Assembly: GCA_028753945.1 (NCBI GenBank)
Contig: JAPNXP010000008.1
Location: forward strand, 2,480,001 to 2,544,000
DNA from: Hexactinellida sp. DTS-2022
Lineage: Eukaryota > Porifera > Hexactinellida
Reading direction: 5' to 3'
DNA length: 64,000 nt
Shown: in pieces, positions 44,408 to 55,304 of the stretch
Layout: each line of letters begins with the position of its first letter
Numbering within the stretch: position 1 is the first letter of the stretch
Notes under the pieces: generated by a model
Told to the model about the DNA's origin: nothing
The model's database searches: none
The model's input: only the letters and a program-made list of their open reading frames with translations
Made by a program: the position numbers and the translations under genes

Positions 44408-45071
44408 CAAGGTTGCCAATCCAAACCAATCGAGAGTACTAATCGATTATTGATTGCTGAATTTTGCATCGATTCGCATATCGATTGGATTTTTATCGAT
44501 TATCGATTTTTTTCGATTTTGACGAGTGAAGGCGAATAGTATATTAATATATTTGTATGTTTGATGGAATAAGTATGAAAAAAAGCTAATAGTTAAACAC
44601 TTCCATAAAAATGTAAATTCAAAAGTTTTGCTGTTTTATTATACTTTACAAACGGTATCGTTTTCATATAAATAGCCATGTTGAAGCATCCACAGATTTC
44701 ATTATACTAGTACTGGAATGTAGAAATTCAAAATATTGTAGTTCAAATACTTTTAGCCGGATAAAGTACATATTTCTGAATCATCGGACAGATAAAGAAC
44801 TCTAAAGAATATTCTATAAATTAAAATAATTTATATACAATCGATGCATGATCGATAAATAATAGATAGAAAATTGATAAATAATCGAGAGAAAATCGAC
44901 AAATAATCGATAGAAAATCGACAAATAATCGATAGAAAATCGACAAATAATCGATATAAAATCGATAAATAATCTATAGAAAATCAACAAAAAATCTATA
45001 GAAAATTAATACATAATCGACAAAAACCGATGATCTTATCAATTATCGATTGGATTGGATTGGCAACCCTG
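44408..45071. mobile_element. hAT-type MITE, ATCGAT family (664 bp)
   Basis: CAAGGTTGCCAATCC and GGATTGGCAACCCTG, exact 8-bp duplication cctttaag (44400-44407, 45072-45079). Subterminal ATCGATT / AATCGAT motifs are abundant on both sides. The right side is a tandem array with a ~21-bp unit AAATAATCGATAGAAAATCG (about 44870-45010). Inserted in the hAT transposase remnant 42850-45660. Confidence 0.95.
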
Positions 45072-45988
45072 CCTTTAAGACAGCTAGGAACGCGTTCTTC
45101 TAACCCCCTCTGAAAGAAATAAACTATAAAAATCGAATCCTTTTACGGACATGTCGCATCAATACAATCGATAAATACAACCCCATCGGTAGAAATCATC
45201 AAAAAGTTCACAATCGGTTCACTTCGACAATTCTTCCAATAGTCAGAAACTACTGTAGCACCGTACTTCTCAGCATCTATTTGAAGGCGTTTCAGTTCTA
45301 ATTCCATATCACGGATTGCTTTTATCATCAGCGTACCTAATCTATAATAACTAAACTAATTATATACGGGAGGAGGTATATAATTAGTTTTAGTTATTAT
45401 AGAGCAGGGTTTCATCCAGGCGTCCGCGACGCGCCTCCAGGTGCGAAATTTTAAAAACAAAACAGTCTAAGCGCGCAAAAATCGAGAGATGCTCCCATAG
45501 ACGTAATACAAAATGAGCATCCTAGGCACGTGTGAGCGAGTTCAAACTTAATCGAGACGCGGAAAAAATTACCTGAATAAAAGCCTGTTATAGCATAATG
45601 GCTGACCATCTCAAGGAGCTCTATAAATGCTGGTGTAGTTGCAGACATCAGGATCTGCAATCTTCAAAAATCCAATTCGCCACTGCACAATCGGCTTTAT
45701 CCTTTGATTGTTTGTTTGCATAGTTGTCTTTCAATGTAGCGTTAACTTTAAGCCAAATGAGAAGCATTGAAATTATCAAGTCTGCTTTCACCGCTGAATA
45801 CTATTTTACAGCTTGATCAAAATGTTTTGGCATTAAGATGTCTTGACTGCATGTGATCAAAGGGAATACACCTCTCCTAATTGTGATTCCTTACTAGGGC
45901 CACCCAATATACTACAATATAATACAGATGGGAAAGCAGCCAACCAACAATTAAAAAGAGAGGTCAGTTTCTGATTTTCACTCAACTA

Positions 45989-46374
45989 CAGTGGAGTCTC
46001 CGAATAACGGATTCGTTGGAACAAGGCTTTTGTCCGTTGTTGGGAGATGTCCGCTTCACGAGTACTAGTCATTATTTATATTAAATCAGCCAATATCATA
46101 ATTTTGATTGCAGCTTTACATCTACTAAGGTTGATTAGCTACAGAATAAAGTTATATTTACTGACCGTTATTTAGAAATGGATCTACGATCCATCACGAT
46201 CCTATTAACAATCTTTTAATAGATAATAAAAATAACAAATAATTGGTTTGTTGTTAATGTATACTCAGCTAATCGTATGATCCTAATGCCCTACATATTA
46301 TCATTTAAATTTATGATTCTCATGAAAATTATTAGATGTAGTTTCCGGTTGTCCGTTCTTTGGAGATAAACTTG
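45989..46374. mobile_element. pogo-like MITE (386 bp), diverged
   Basis: CAGTGGAGTCTCCGAATAAC at the left; TTCTTTGGAGATAAACTTG at the right is a degraded inverse; TA both sides (45987-45988, 46375-46376). TGTCCGTT words near both ends support the pairing. Confidence 0.6.
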
Positions 46375-46623
46375 TATTAAGACACACCATTTGGGGGGGT
46401 CTAAATCCGAATTTTCTTGAAATTTGAATTATTTGATTGACCTGTTTTCCCCATGTTATAACGTGTATCAGTTAGGCAGTCTACAGTTAAACTTTATATA
46501 AATTGTTGAAGAGTTTGTTCTTGTATATCATATATTTTCTAAGCATATAGTTGTGTTAAAAATAATCTTATAATTCTTTCAGTTGGGAGCCAATTTGCTA
46601 CTTGAATATATTATATAACTATA

Positions 46624-46650
46624 TCTATACTATCAAAACACAAGGCTGGG

Positions 46651-46683
<33 letters not shown>

Positions 46684-47505
46684 GTGTCAGGGTTGGGTTC
46701 AAGTACATTTGAAAGTACTTAAGTACAAGTACTACTACTTTTCAGATATTCAAGTACAATACAAGTCTAAGTACAGGTAAACTTAAAGTACTTAAGTACA
46801 AGTACAAGTACAATGAATAAATTAAGAAAATACTTGAGTACAAGTACAAGTACTTCCCAAGCTCTTATGATAAATCTATCGTACTAATAGTACAAATTGC
46901 TAAATACATAGTTTATATAGTATCATCCAAATCTATTTAATTGAAAGTAGCAGTAGTCTTTGACACGAACACAATTCCTAATATACTAAGTATTAAGTAA
47001 CACTACTTTATTTGAGATGGGATTTGAGATGGGATTTGAGAAACATCAATGAAGTATGTTGGAAATATATTGAATGATAAAAAAGTCACGAGTAACAAGT
47101 ACTCAAGTACAAGTGCTAGTACTTTAGAAAAATGAGGAAAGTAATTAAGTACAAGTACAAGTACTCAAAAAATGTACTTAATCACAGAAGTACTTAAGTA
47201 AATTGTATTTGAACCCAACCTTGATATGTGTATATATTTGTTTGTATGTCACGAGTTGATTGAAGAAAGTGGACGTTTCAAAATGGGATTTTTGGCATAT
47301 AGGGGTAACCTTTGGCACCCGCCAACAAGTTGAGGTTTCCACTCAAATTTTCTCACACCTCGACAAGTTATGGCGTCATCATCACATTTCGAAAAGCATA
47401 AAAATTCACTTAATCGCACATAATTCGCACCCTCTAAGAGATAAAAATCTGAAAATTTAATAGAACATGCACATTAGTGATGCGGACACGTTGGTCACAC
47501 CGTTT
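46624..47505 (+). mobile_element. Helitron-like copy split by a hAT-type MITE
   Basis: Begins TCTATACTATCAAAACACAA after A, as in the copies at 13811 and 54831, runs through a (TA)n tract, is interrupted by 46688-47223, then continues TATATTTGTTTGTATG...GATGCGGACACGTTGGTCA. It loses similarity at about 47505, before the 3' CTAG end. Confidence 0.7.
46688..47223. mobile_element. hAT-type MITE, AAGTAC family (536 bp)
   Basis: CAGGGTTGGGTTCAAGTACA and TGAACCCAACCTTG, exact 8-bp duplication atatgtgt (46680-46687, 47224-47231). AAGTACAAGTAC and ACTTAAGTAC words fill about 150 bp at each end. The centre is AT-rich and non-coding. Confidence 0.95.
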
Positions 47506-48284
47506 ACGTGGGAGATAATCCATCAAGTGGGACGATATCAATCTTAGGAATGAGATTAAAAGTTCAAATTCAAAAAATTATTCAAAAAAACAATTTAAAA
47601 ACGAGAAAATTATCCTATAAAATAAATAATTAAAAGTCGTAGTTTATAGGCGTGGGCACCAGTGCAATAGAATGTATACCCAAGTCTATGTTTAACAGCA
47701 ATAGTATAGTGTACACTGGTATGCTCGCATATAATTGTAAGTCTTACTGAAACAGGAACATAAATTTTGGCGAATAATTAATTGATTATACAAATAGTTT
47801 TTTTCGTGCTGGATGGATATGGGATCATAACAAAATAACATAAATCATCAAATAATTAAAACAAGTATCATACCATTTAATCAGAATTCTATGCGTGAAA
47901 TAACAATGACATATTTAGTGTTTTGTATAATTAAGGAATCAAGAAAAGTAGGATAATTAAAGTAATTAGTAATTACTTATTGAGAGTAATTCAGTAAATT
48001 ATTCAAGAATTATTCATATCAAATAAATCATTTATATTCAATTATTCAGGACTTATTCAATTATTGAAAAATAATTCATTTCGAGTAATATAATTATTAA
48101 AGAATTATTCATTTAGAATAATTCAATACATCAATAATAATTCATTTCGAGTAATTCAATTATTCAAGATATTCATTTCGAATAATTAACTACAAGTACT
48201 AATCATGAATTATTCGAAAAAGAATATTTCAGGAATAATTCAGGAATTATTGGTCATTCTAATATCATTCAATCTAGACTAATA
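47506..48284. repeat. AATTATTC-rich repeat region
   Basis: From about 47940 to 48270 the words GAATTATTC, AATTATTCA and GAATAATTC recur more than a dozen times in both orientations. It resembles the subterminal parts of a MITE, but clear ends and a target duplication were not found. 47506-47940 shows nothing recognisable. Confidence 0.5.
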
Positions 48285-48423
48285 CAGTGGATGCCGGAAA
48301 TAAGAACATCGTCGGGAACTGCATATAAAATTCATATAACGGGCATAAATTATTTTTTCCAACATAATGTTCTCATATCCGATATGTTCTTATAACCGCT
48401 GTTCTTATATTCGGTATCTACTG
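48285..48423. mobile_element. pogo-like MITE (139 bp)
   Basis: CAGTGGATGCCGGAAATAAG and CTTATATTCGGTATCTACTG, TA both sides (48283-48284, 48424-48425), with GAACA / TGTTC inside. Confidence 0.85.
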
Positions 48424-48710
48424 TAGCAAAAGAAACTCATTAAGTGTTGACTGGCTCAACTTATTGAGCAACCACAATGTAACAATCTCTCGTGCTTGCA
48501 AGAATAGAAGTCTCTTTTCCATGGCAACAAACCTCGAGGAACCTTTGAACATTTTAAGTGTCACTATCGTCTACTTATAGGTGTTTAGTATTTAATGGAG
48601 AGGGACATAAAGCTTTTGATGAATCTAAATGAATACCGATTGACCGAGGAAGATGTTTTGGCCTAGAGATTCCAAGTGTCTACCGTATATATGGCCATAA
48701 GAACTATATA

Positions 48711-49028
48711 CACTCGAACCTCCCTTATGCGGGAACTGTCGTCCGGAGGGTGCCCATAACTGTGAATTTGACGGGATATTAGAAATACAATGGATAGCCG
48801 CATATGTACCCCAAAGTGCAATATCCATATTTTCTAGATTCATTCAAAAACCAAAACTGAAGTTTTCAATCGGTTGTGGACTATTTAAGATGGTGTTCGT
48901 TCAAATTTTTTAATGAAACTCACTATTGGGTAAATAAATACATAATTAACTTTGCTTTATACCAATAAGGATTCCCGGTTGAGGGGGGTGGCCGTATCTG
49001 AGAGGTCCGGAACTCGGAGGTTTGAGTG
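48711..49028. mobile_element. pogo-like MITE, CACTC family, copy 2 (318 bp)
   Basis: CACTCGAACCTCCCTTATGC and GGAACTCGGAGGTTTGAGTG, TA both sides (48709-48710, 49029-49030). Sister of 16972-17290. Confidence 0.82.
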
Positions 49029-50109
49029 TAGATAAAAATGAGGGAAATTGTGGAATTATATCTCTTAGTAATCGTAAATATAGAATATAAATCAATGTGC
49101 AAGTGCGCCAATTTGAAAGATTATTCAGGAAAAGTATGACTAATTGAGATATATCAGATGATTTCGCACTCGGAGGTAATTTTGGATTATAAAAGTCAAT
49201 CCAGAATTAATTTAGTGCCGTAACGTTGCATCTCGGAAGTGTCTATACCTCAAAGGTGCAAGAAGTAAATTGTTACAGGAAAATCAAACGGTGGAATGTG
49301 ATTGTGCGTATTTCGGAGGTGCCACTTTGGAAGGTTTACCGGTATATTTCATGAAAAAAGAATTTCAATATTATATAATTATAGTGTACCACCCTATTCT
49401 CCAAACACATTTTAATCGTTGTAAAAAATATAAATTAAAGGCAAATTAGGCAATAAATATAGCATATAGAGTAAATTTTTTATCAAATTCCACTATTCTC
49501 GGGTTTGAGAGGTACAGATTCGCTAGTTATCTGATTAGTGGGACATAGATCAATTTAGTTATGGGAGTACGATGCTTTAAAGGGTACGTTGTAATGTTCT
49601 TACTCGATGCATAGACTCCTCTTTGTCTGTAATGCAACTTAAATGTTCCTAGGACAGAGTCTGTTGACTTTATCAGGTTGAGCTATCGGAATGAGAACCG
49701 TATCGCAAACTTCAGCAGGTTTTACTCGCTTAGAGGTTGCGCAAAGCATCGTCTTGAGCAACTTTTCTTGGTACTCTTGATCCCAAAACTCATGGAATCA
49801 AAAGTTATATATTTGCTACAAGAGGACAGATGACATCTCTCTAATAACCCTCTTCTGCTTTAAGTCTCCTATAGTTGAGTGGATAGAGTGGTGACAGTGT
49901 GGACAGGAGTGTGCACCTGAAATGAACTCATAACATACTTCAGTACTTCAGTAACGGAAACAATTGGTCAAATTTCGTTTAATGTTAAGGGTAAGAGAGA
50001 GTGATATAGTTTGATATCAGATCAGTAGTAGGGTGAAAAGGTTGTGAATTATTGATACCTTTATCGACTATGGTACCGAGTAGTGGATGAGAGATTTCCT
50101 CGTGAGAAT
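49029..50109. other. no gene seen
   Basis: Contains a short GGTGCCACTTTGGAAGG segment (49319) related to 13821-13898. Otherwise unrecognised. Confidence 0.4.
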
Positions 50110-51170
50110 AATCAACTAGTGGTGGGAACTTAGATGGTGGAGATTTTGGTGATATATCGGAAGTGGAAATACTCGGTAAAAGCGATCTCTCAATATTATC
50201 CTCCCAAACAAAAGGATTACTAATCTTATGTTGATAGGTGATAAGATCTTGATGCGGAAATATTTTGTTCCAGTGCTCATGTGGAACACCAAAATGAGCA
50301 AAGCCGAAATATGTTTATAGTTATTAACTGCCTCATAGGGAGGAAATCCGATAGTAGTGTGGTAGCTGATGTTCCTATGTAGTTGGGCCCATCTTGAGTA
50401 TTTAACGCAGCACTGAGATTCGAGTGTCGTGCATATTAGTGAATAGCGTGGATTCATATCTCTGATCGCTCTCTCCAGAAGTCCCTATGATTCAGGGTGA
50501 CGAGGCTCCCAGTGAATTATTTCAGGCGGGCCACTTCTCTGAAAGTGTTGAGAAAACATGTAATTCTTAAACTCTCGTCCAGCATCAGAATGAAGAATTT
50601 TAGGGAAACCAGCATCACAGAATATGTCAAATAGTTATCATCTCTTTAACTTCTTCAGCAGTATTGTGTTTTAGAGGAGCTAGATTGATATTCTTAGTAA
50701 TGATCTAAATATACAAAGAGGTACTTTTAGGGGGTAACCCCATCAAGAGGAAGTCGCCTCTATAAGTCGAATCACTCATATCGACCAGATGAATTTGTCT
50801 ACGACAGTGGTAGCCAGTAGAAGTAATCAGTTTCACTACTATGGGCTTGCGATATTTCTTAAAGTGGCTATGTTTTTACAAATATGCCACATATTTTGTG
50901 TCAAGCCGTATAAATCCAGAGTGCCTTAATGTAAAGTTTTGTTCTGCCTGTGTGGTCAGCTTCGAACTTATGGATGGGTTCAAGTGTGTAAAACAACTCA
51001 TCTGTACATACCATGACTTTCGATCTTTTCTCAATGAGGTATAAGACATCAACGCCTTGTAGGAGTTTATCTTTACCGATCAGGGACATGCTGAAACCGT
51101 GCGATGTCTCGCTTTGGACAAACAGGTTTAGAATCAAGGATACAGCAAATTTTATACAGAATATCAACGG
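50110..51170 (-). pseudogene. KRBA2-like integrase remnant, most complete
   Basis: The minus strand reads LLQGVDVLYLIEKRSKVM and PIHKFEADHTGRTKLYI (51090-50930, the pre-integrase/zinc-binding stretch). It continues RRQIHLVDMSD (about 50800; L-V-D-M with the first catalytic Asp) and APLKHNTAEEVKEMI (about 50690). ILHSDAGREFKNYMFSQH (about 50600; second Asp in S-D-x-G-R-E-F) follows, then RWAQLHRNISYHTTIGFPPY and EAV (about 50400-50330). Order and motifs fit KRBA2-like integrases. Stops and frame changes are many; no flanking long terminal repeats were seen. Confidence 0.75.
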
Positions 51171-51364
51171 ACTGAAATTTCTGAGAAAGGATCACTCAAA
51201 AGAGTCCAATGCAATTACGAATTCAACTCTGGATATGATAGTTAACTTATAAAGCAGGTCTTAATGTAAGCTGGCAATAATTATTCCCTTATAACTGTTA
51301 GAACTATTGATTATTTAAGTTTACACACCTGATGAAAGCAACTTGACTTTATAACAGAACTGTC

Positions 51365-51761
51365 CACAGTGTGGCAAAAAGGCGATTATGGGGTAATAAG
51401 TATTTACGTTAATGGTAAGCATAAAAGTTTTAATAGTACAGATAGGAAATCGACTACGTAGAATCAAATAATATTGTTAGGAATATGTGAAATGATATCA
51501 TAATGTTTTAATTACTGAATATTCTTAATATGGTTAAATAATAAACAAATATTGATTACTCAATATTTATGCTAATTAGTAAATAGATAATCTTTAATGT
51601 GCGTAGGTTTCGGAGGATTTGGTAGAGCCATGGCTCTAACAATAATTTATACAGAATCAGTGTTTTCTATTAACATAATCAAAATTGTCCCAAAAGGCCC
51701 TACCTATGATGACTCATAATACATAATACCAATTATTAACTCGAGGCTACGGCCTATGTAT
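51365..51761 (+). repeat. dispersed ~400-bp repeat, copy 2
   Basis: Partner of 2121-2529. Same borders (CACAGTGTGGCAAAA ... CGAGGCTACGGCCTATGTAT), same orientation, with scattered substitutions and small gaps mainly in the AT-rich middle. Confidence 0.85.
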
Positions 51762-52135
51762 GACACTGCAGTAGCTGCTCTACCTTATGTTAACATTTTT
51801 TATGGAAACAAGAACAAAGTTATATACTTAGGAGGCTAATACAAAAATAATTCAGTAACTAAATTGTATTAATTGACATTTATTGATAGCTTTCTTTAAG
51901 TGAATTATCGTATAATGTGTCTTGTACGCAGTTTGTAGTCATTATATACCATTGTAGCATGAAACAATTTTCTAACATTTCAGGGTCGCCATTAGACAAA
52001 CACGGACTAATTTCAATCAGAGTTTGTACAGATACAGTGATATTCTGTCGTTAACCAATTAAGTATCATATGTGTCTTTTTTATAAATAAATTCACCCAA
52101 ATGTCATATTTGAAGAGCTAGTAAAGATTACAATT

Positions 52136-52475
52136 CAGTACATCCCCGAAAATCCTAACCTCGCTAATCCGAACCCTCGTTAATCCGAACAGGTGATGCA
52201 AAAACCTTTTTGTTAAAGTGTGAAAAATCAGAAATATCCGTATACGTATTACATTGGAATTACACAAAATAGGTCTCAGACAAGTATTTGCGGTAGCATA
52301 CTATAAGTTTTGTTTGAATAATAATAATTTGGACAAGTTTGGTTCGGATTATCGGGGTCTCATTTATAGATGCCTACATAAAATGTAATACTTCACTAAT
52401 CCAAACAATTTCACAAATCGGAACAGAAATTTTTGGGATCGGAACAGCTCTGTTCGGATTAGCGAGGATGTACTG
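52136..52475. mobile_element. pogo/Tigger-like MITE (340 bp)
   Basis: CAGTACATCCCCGAA (followed by CCTCGCTAATCCGAACC) and GGTTCGGATTAG-type inner copies with the right end AGCGAGGATGTACTG. TCGGATTA / TAATCCGA words repeat four times. The flanks (tt / tg) do not show an intact TA duplication. Confidence 0.7.
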
Positions 52476-53477
52476 TGATTATTATTCAAGCAAAATCAAC
52501 AAATATTATTTTAAACCATTATTCGTTAACAATTGTGAGGGAAATTAGTCAATTAAGATGAATGTTCTAAATGGGGAAAATAAAAAAACCGTCCGAAATT
52601 CGACCAACTTTTACTTTAGCTCGTGAATAGATTTGGCCGCCTTTGGAAGGGCGTATAAATTTAAATCGAAGCATAAATAAATAGACAAAATAAAAACGAA
52701 ATCTATTCAGCTCGCAAATGTTTGCATTATAAAATCGGCCAGTTGGAATAAATGCCACAATGCAGGGAGTTATTTTTGAAATGGCCCGAAAGAAAAATTC
52801 TGAAAAATAGACACATTGTTAGTTCGGTTTGAAAACTAGTTAAAATCTATCAAATAATGTATAAGAATACACATATCTGTTTTGAATTACCAAATAAAGA
52901 AGCATAATTAAATAGAGCAACGTACGCTAGCAATAGATATTTTTGGTTTTTCACGAATTTAATTTCCAATCTAATGCATAAATTGAACAGTAAGCATGAA
53001 ATATTTAGCCAAGGAATAATATAATACATTTTTTCTAATCTTTCAATATTGTAGAATCGAACGTATGCATTTAATTTAGCATTTAAAATCTTACCTATTA
53101 CCCCATGGTTCCACAATGTGCTGTCAACACATATATATAGTACAAAAAGAAATGAAACAAATTTAAGATGACAATATCCATCAATTTAGATACTAGAATG
53201 TTAAATAAATTTAGAATTCATAGGTATAGCACGCGTTCCGACTGGGAGAGCTGTTGACATACCAAAATTATATAGGAAGGTGCAGTTTTTGTCCGGACCA
53301 ATTTAACATTTTGGCCAGAAATTCGTTTCGACTAATAGCAAATGAAGAGATAATTGCAGAAATATGAATTAAAGCACAAGTTATATAAATCAGGTGGTAC
53401 GCGTTTACACTGGGTAAGGGTTTACACTGTAACAGATCATTAAAATTATATTTAATCTCTGTAGAATTAACCAGAAT
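52476..53477. other. no gene seen; dyad fragment
   Basis: AT-rich. 53398-53432 contains GCGTTTACACTGGGT and GGGTTTACACTGTAAC, related to the dyad unit at 37077-37185. Confidence 0.4.
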
Positions 53478-53485
53478 TTGACAAA

Positions 53486-53791
53486 CATAGGCGTCGATAT
53501 TTTTGTATCCTTCAAAATCTGGGGGGGGCCAAAATAGGTTTATCTCTATACCTCATTATTAATATTATCTCATTATTAATATCATTACACAATTAACAAT
53601 AAATTAACAATTTGTTTTTGTAACACCTTGCGAATGAATCTGTAGAATAAATAGTCGCATTCATTGCAAAAAACAATCAATCTATGAAACATCGAGGTTA
53701 ATAACCTGGGGGGGCCTGGGATACTCGGCCCTCCCAGTTTTAAAAACTAGATGGGCCTGTCCCCCCTGCCCCCCCATTAATGACGCCTATG
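53486..53791. mobile_element. hAT-type MITE (306 bp)
   Basis: CATAGGCGTCGATAT and ATGACGCCTATG, exact 8-bp duplication ttgacaaa (53478-53485, 53792-53799); GGGGGGGCC and CCCCCCCTGCCCCCCC blocks beside the ends. It lies about 185 bp from the tentative SMG1 exon B. Confidence 0.95.
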
Positions 53792-53974
53792 TTGACAAAT
53801 ATGAATATTATTAAAAACCAAGAATCAATAATGAGGAAAATCTTTTGTAAACTACGAATTGTTCTTAACAGGAAAAAAATGTTAATTGCAAGAGTGGCTA
53901 TAACCTCGTGTGTATTGGAGACACAACTGTTTTTCGGGAGAAATAAACTTGCCTTCATTATATACAAATTATAC

Positions 53975-54037
53975 ACAGCTGAATTTAAAATATACGCATT
54001 AATTCTCGACCTGGCCAAAGGTATTTGAAGAATCGGG
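53975..54037 (-). CDS. SMG1: SMG1-like kinase, tentative small exon B
   Basis: 63 nt between acceptor CTTTACTCATTAATAG, with a good pyrimidine tract, and donor GTATAATT. It would encode PILQIPLARSRINAYILNSA plus split codons at both sides. It takes two bases from exon A (AC+C) and gives two to exon C (GT+G), so the phase is right at both junctions. The text lines up loosely with human [20 protein letters not shown]. A further exon of about 20 codons may be missing between B and C. The open frame extends well beyond the exon on both sides, which weakens the case. Confidence 0.42.
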
Positions 54038-54830
54038 CTATTAATGAGTAAAGGAAGAGCTTTTAGTAGCATTTTAACGGATGTAGATAGTTGACAAAGA
54101 TTCAACCAGGGTATTTATATGGATACATATTTAGCGGAAAATAGATTGAAAATTTTTAATACATGGAAGTTGATCCCATTAATAGGCAATGTGCTAATTA
54201 CATATTTAGTAGCCAATAATTACAAGGATATAGGAATTCTGACTTGAGTTTTAAGTGTCTGAAATACTCTAGTTGCTAATTTTCCAGCATTTACCGTTAT
54301 TTCATACTAAATTCAACAATATTACCAATTATGCCAGATAATGTACAAGTGGCACATGCAACATTATATCCAGGTGTACAACACGCTGCATGTCCAGAAT
54401 TTTACAAAAGAACTTGCTAGGAGTGCAAAATCGATAGATGCTGCAAAAGACAAGACAAATAGAGTATCTTAGGTGAGTGTCAGCGAGTTCCAGGCTAGAG
54501 ATTTCAAAGGTTTCAAATCTGGTACAAATTTGGTCTTAGTTGCCAATTGAAAGTGAAAGTTAATTGAATTTCAATTCAAAGTGAAAGAGGAAGTGGGTTT
54601 TTTCTATTTATACCTTGGACCGAGGGTATTCATGTGTTTCAACATACAAATATATACCATCCGATCGTTACTCACATAAACTTGGTCAAAGTAAAATTTA
54701 AATATTTTAGCAGTGCTAATATTTCCTACCTGCCCCATCAAGTTATTAATGCTGAGGCAAACATGCATAATAACTGTAAGCAAAATTACTTCCCACCATG
54801 GTTGCTAAAAATCATGAATTTTTGATCAAA
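54038..54830. other. no gene seen
   Basis: SMG1 intron sequence, AT-rich, no recognised feature. Confidence 0.4.
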
Positions 54831-55143
54831 TCTATACTATTAAAACACAAACCTTTGAGTTGTGTATATATATTTGTTTGTATGTTCCGAGTTGAATGGA
54901 GAAAGTGGAAGGTTTCCAAATCTGATTTTTGGGATAAAGGGGTAGCTTTTGGCACCCACCAACAAGTTGAGGTCTCCGCTAAATTTTCTCACACCTCGCC
55001 AAGTTATGACGTCATTGTCACATTTCGAGAACCCTGAGAATTCACTTAGTGGCACATAATTCGCGTCCTCTAAGAGATAAATCTGAAAATTTAATAGAAC
55101 ATTTACATTAATGATGCGGAGACGTTGGTCCTCCAGATACAAT
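54831..55143 (+). mobile_element. Helitron-like copy, 3'-truncated
   Basis: Starts TCTATACTATTAAAACACAA after A, then the family core (GAAAGTGGA, TTTTGGCACCCACCAACAAG, CACCTCGCCAAGTTATGACG, ATGATGCGGAGACGTTGGTC). A hAT-type MITE (55144-55296) is inserted directly after it; the following sequence no longer matches the family. Confidence 0.68.
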
Positions 55144-55296
55144 CAGAGGCGTAGCCAGGGTGCGGCACTTGGGGCACAGGCCGCCCCCAAAAATTGTGCC
55201 CACAAGAATGTTCATTAGTATAATACTATAGTGCGGAAATGCCGCAACCATAATCTACCAGTGCCGCACCTACATACAGGCCTAGCTACGCCTCTG
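55144..55296. mobile_element. hAT-type MITE (153 bp)
   Basis: CAGAGGCGTAGCCAGG and CCTAGCTACGCCTCTG, exact 8-bp duplication gatacaat (55136-55143, 55297-55304). GTGCGGCAC / GTGCCGCAC words lie next to the ends. Confidence 0.96.
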
Positions 55297-55304
55297 GATA
55301 CAAT

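Larger units (their letters stand above)
42850..45660 (-). pseudogene. hAT (DUF659-type) transposase gene remnant
   Basis: The minus strand carries hAT pieces in order: PAFIELLEMVSHYA (about 45630-45590), then DAEKYGATVVSDYWKNCR and NFLMISTDGVVFIDCIDA (45328-45143; the DUF659 block with the first catalytic region). VLSNLERVIIDPEWTSRL (about 43640-43590), MASLWDHA and NFQIKVADNG (about 43470) follow, and finally IGQPEAERSFRLQSDINS (43118-42909), the C-terminal dimerisation motif. Stops and frameshifts are frequent. A hAT-type MITE (44408-45071) is inserted between the first and second parts, and a 25-bp inverted duplication sits at 43420-43473. Confidence 0.78.

Noticed and set aside
44870..45010. 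Second CRISPR-like periodic array
   Set aside because: Simple head-to-tail 21-bp tandem repeat inside a MITE; no variable spacers.
46651..46680. (TA)n tract as a feature in its own right
   Set aside because: It is the expanded TATATA stretch of the Helitron-like family, also present in other copies.
53740..54105. Treating the whole 121-codon minus-strand frame as one exon
   Set aside because: Its upstream part lacks an AG acceptor and its downstream part runs into a hAT-type MITE (53486-53791); only the 63-nt segment has suitable splice sites and phase.
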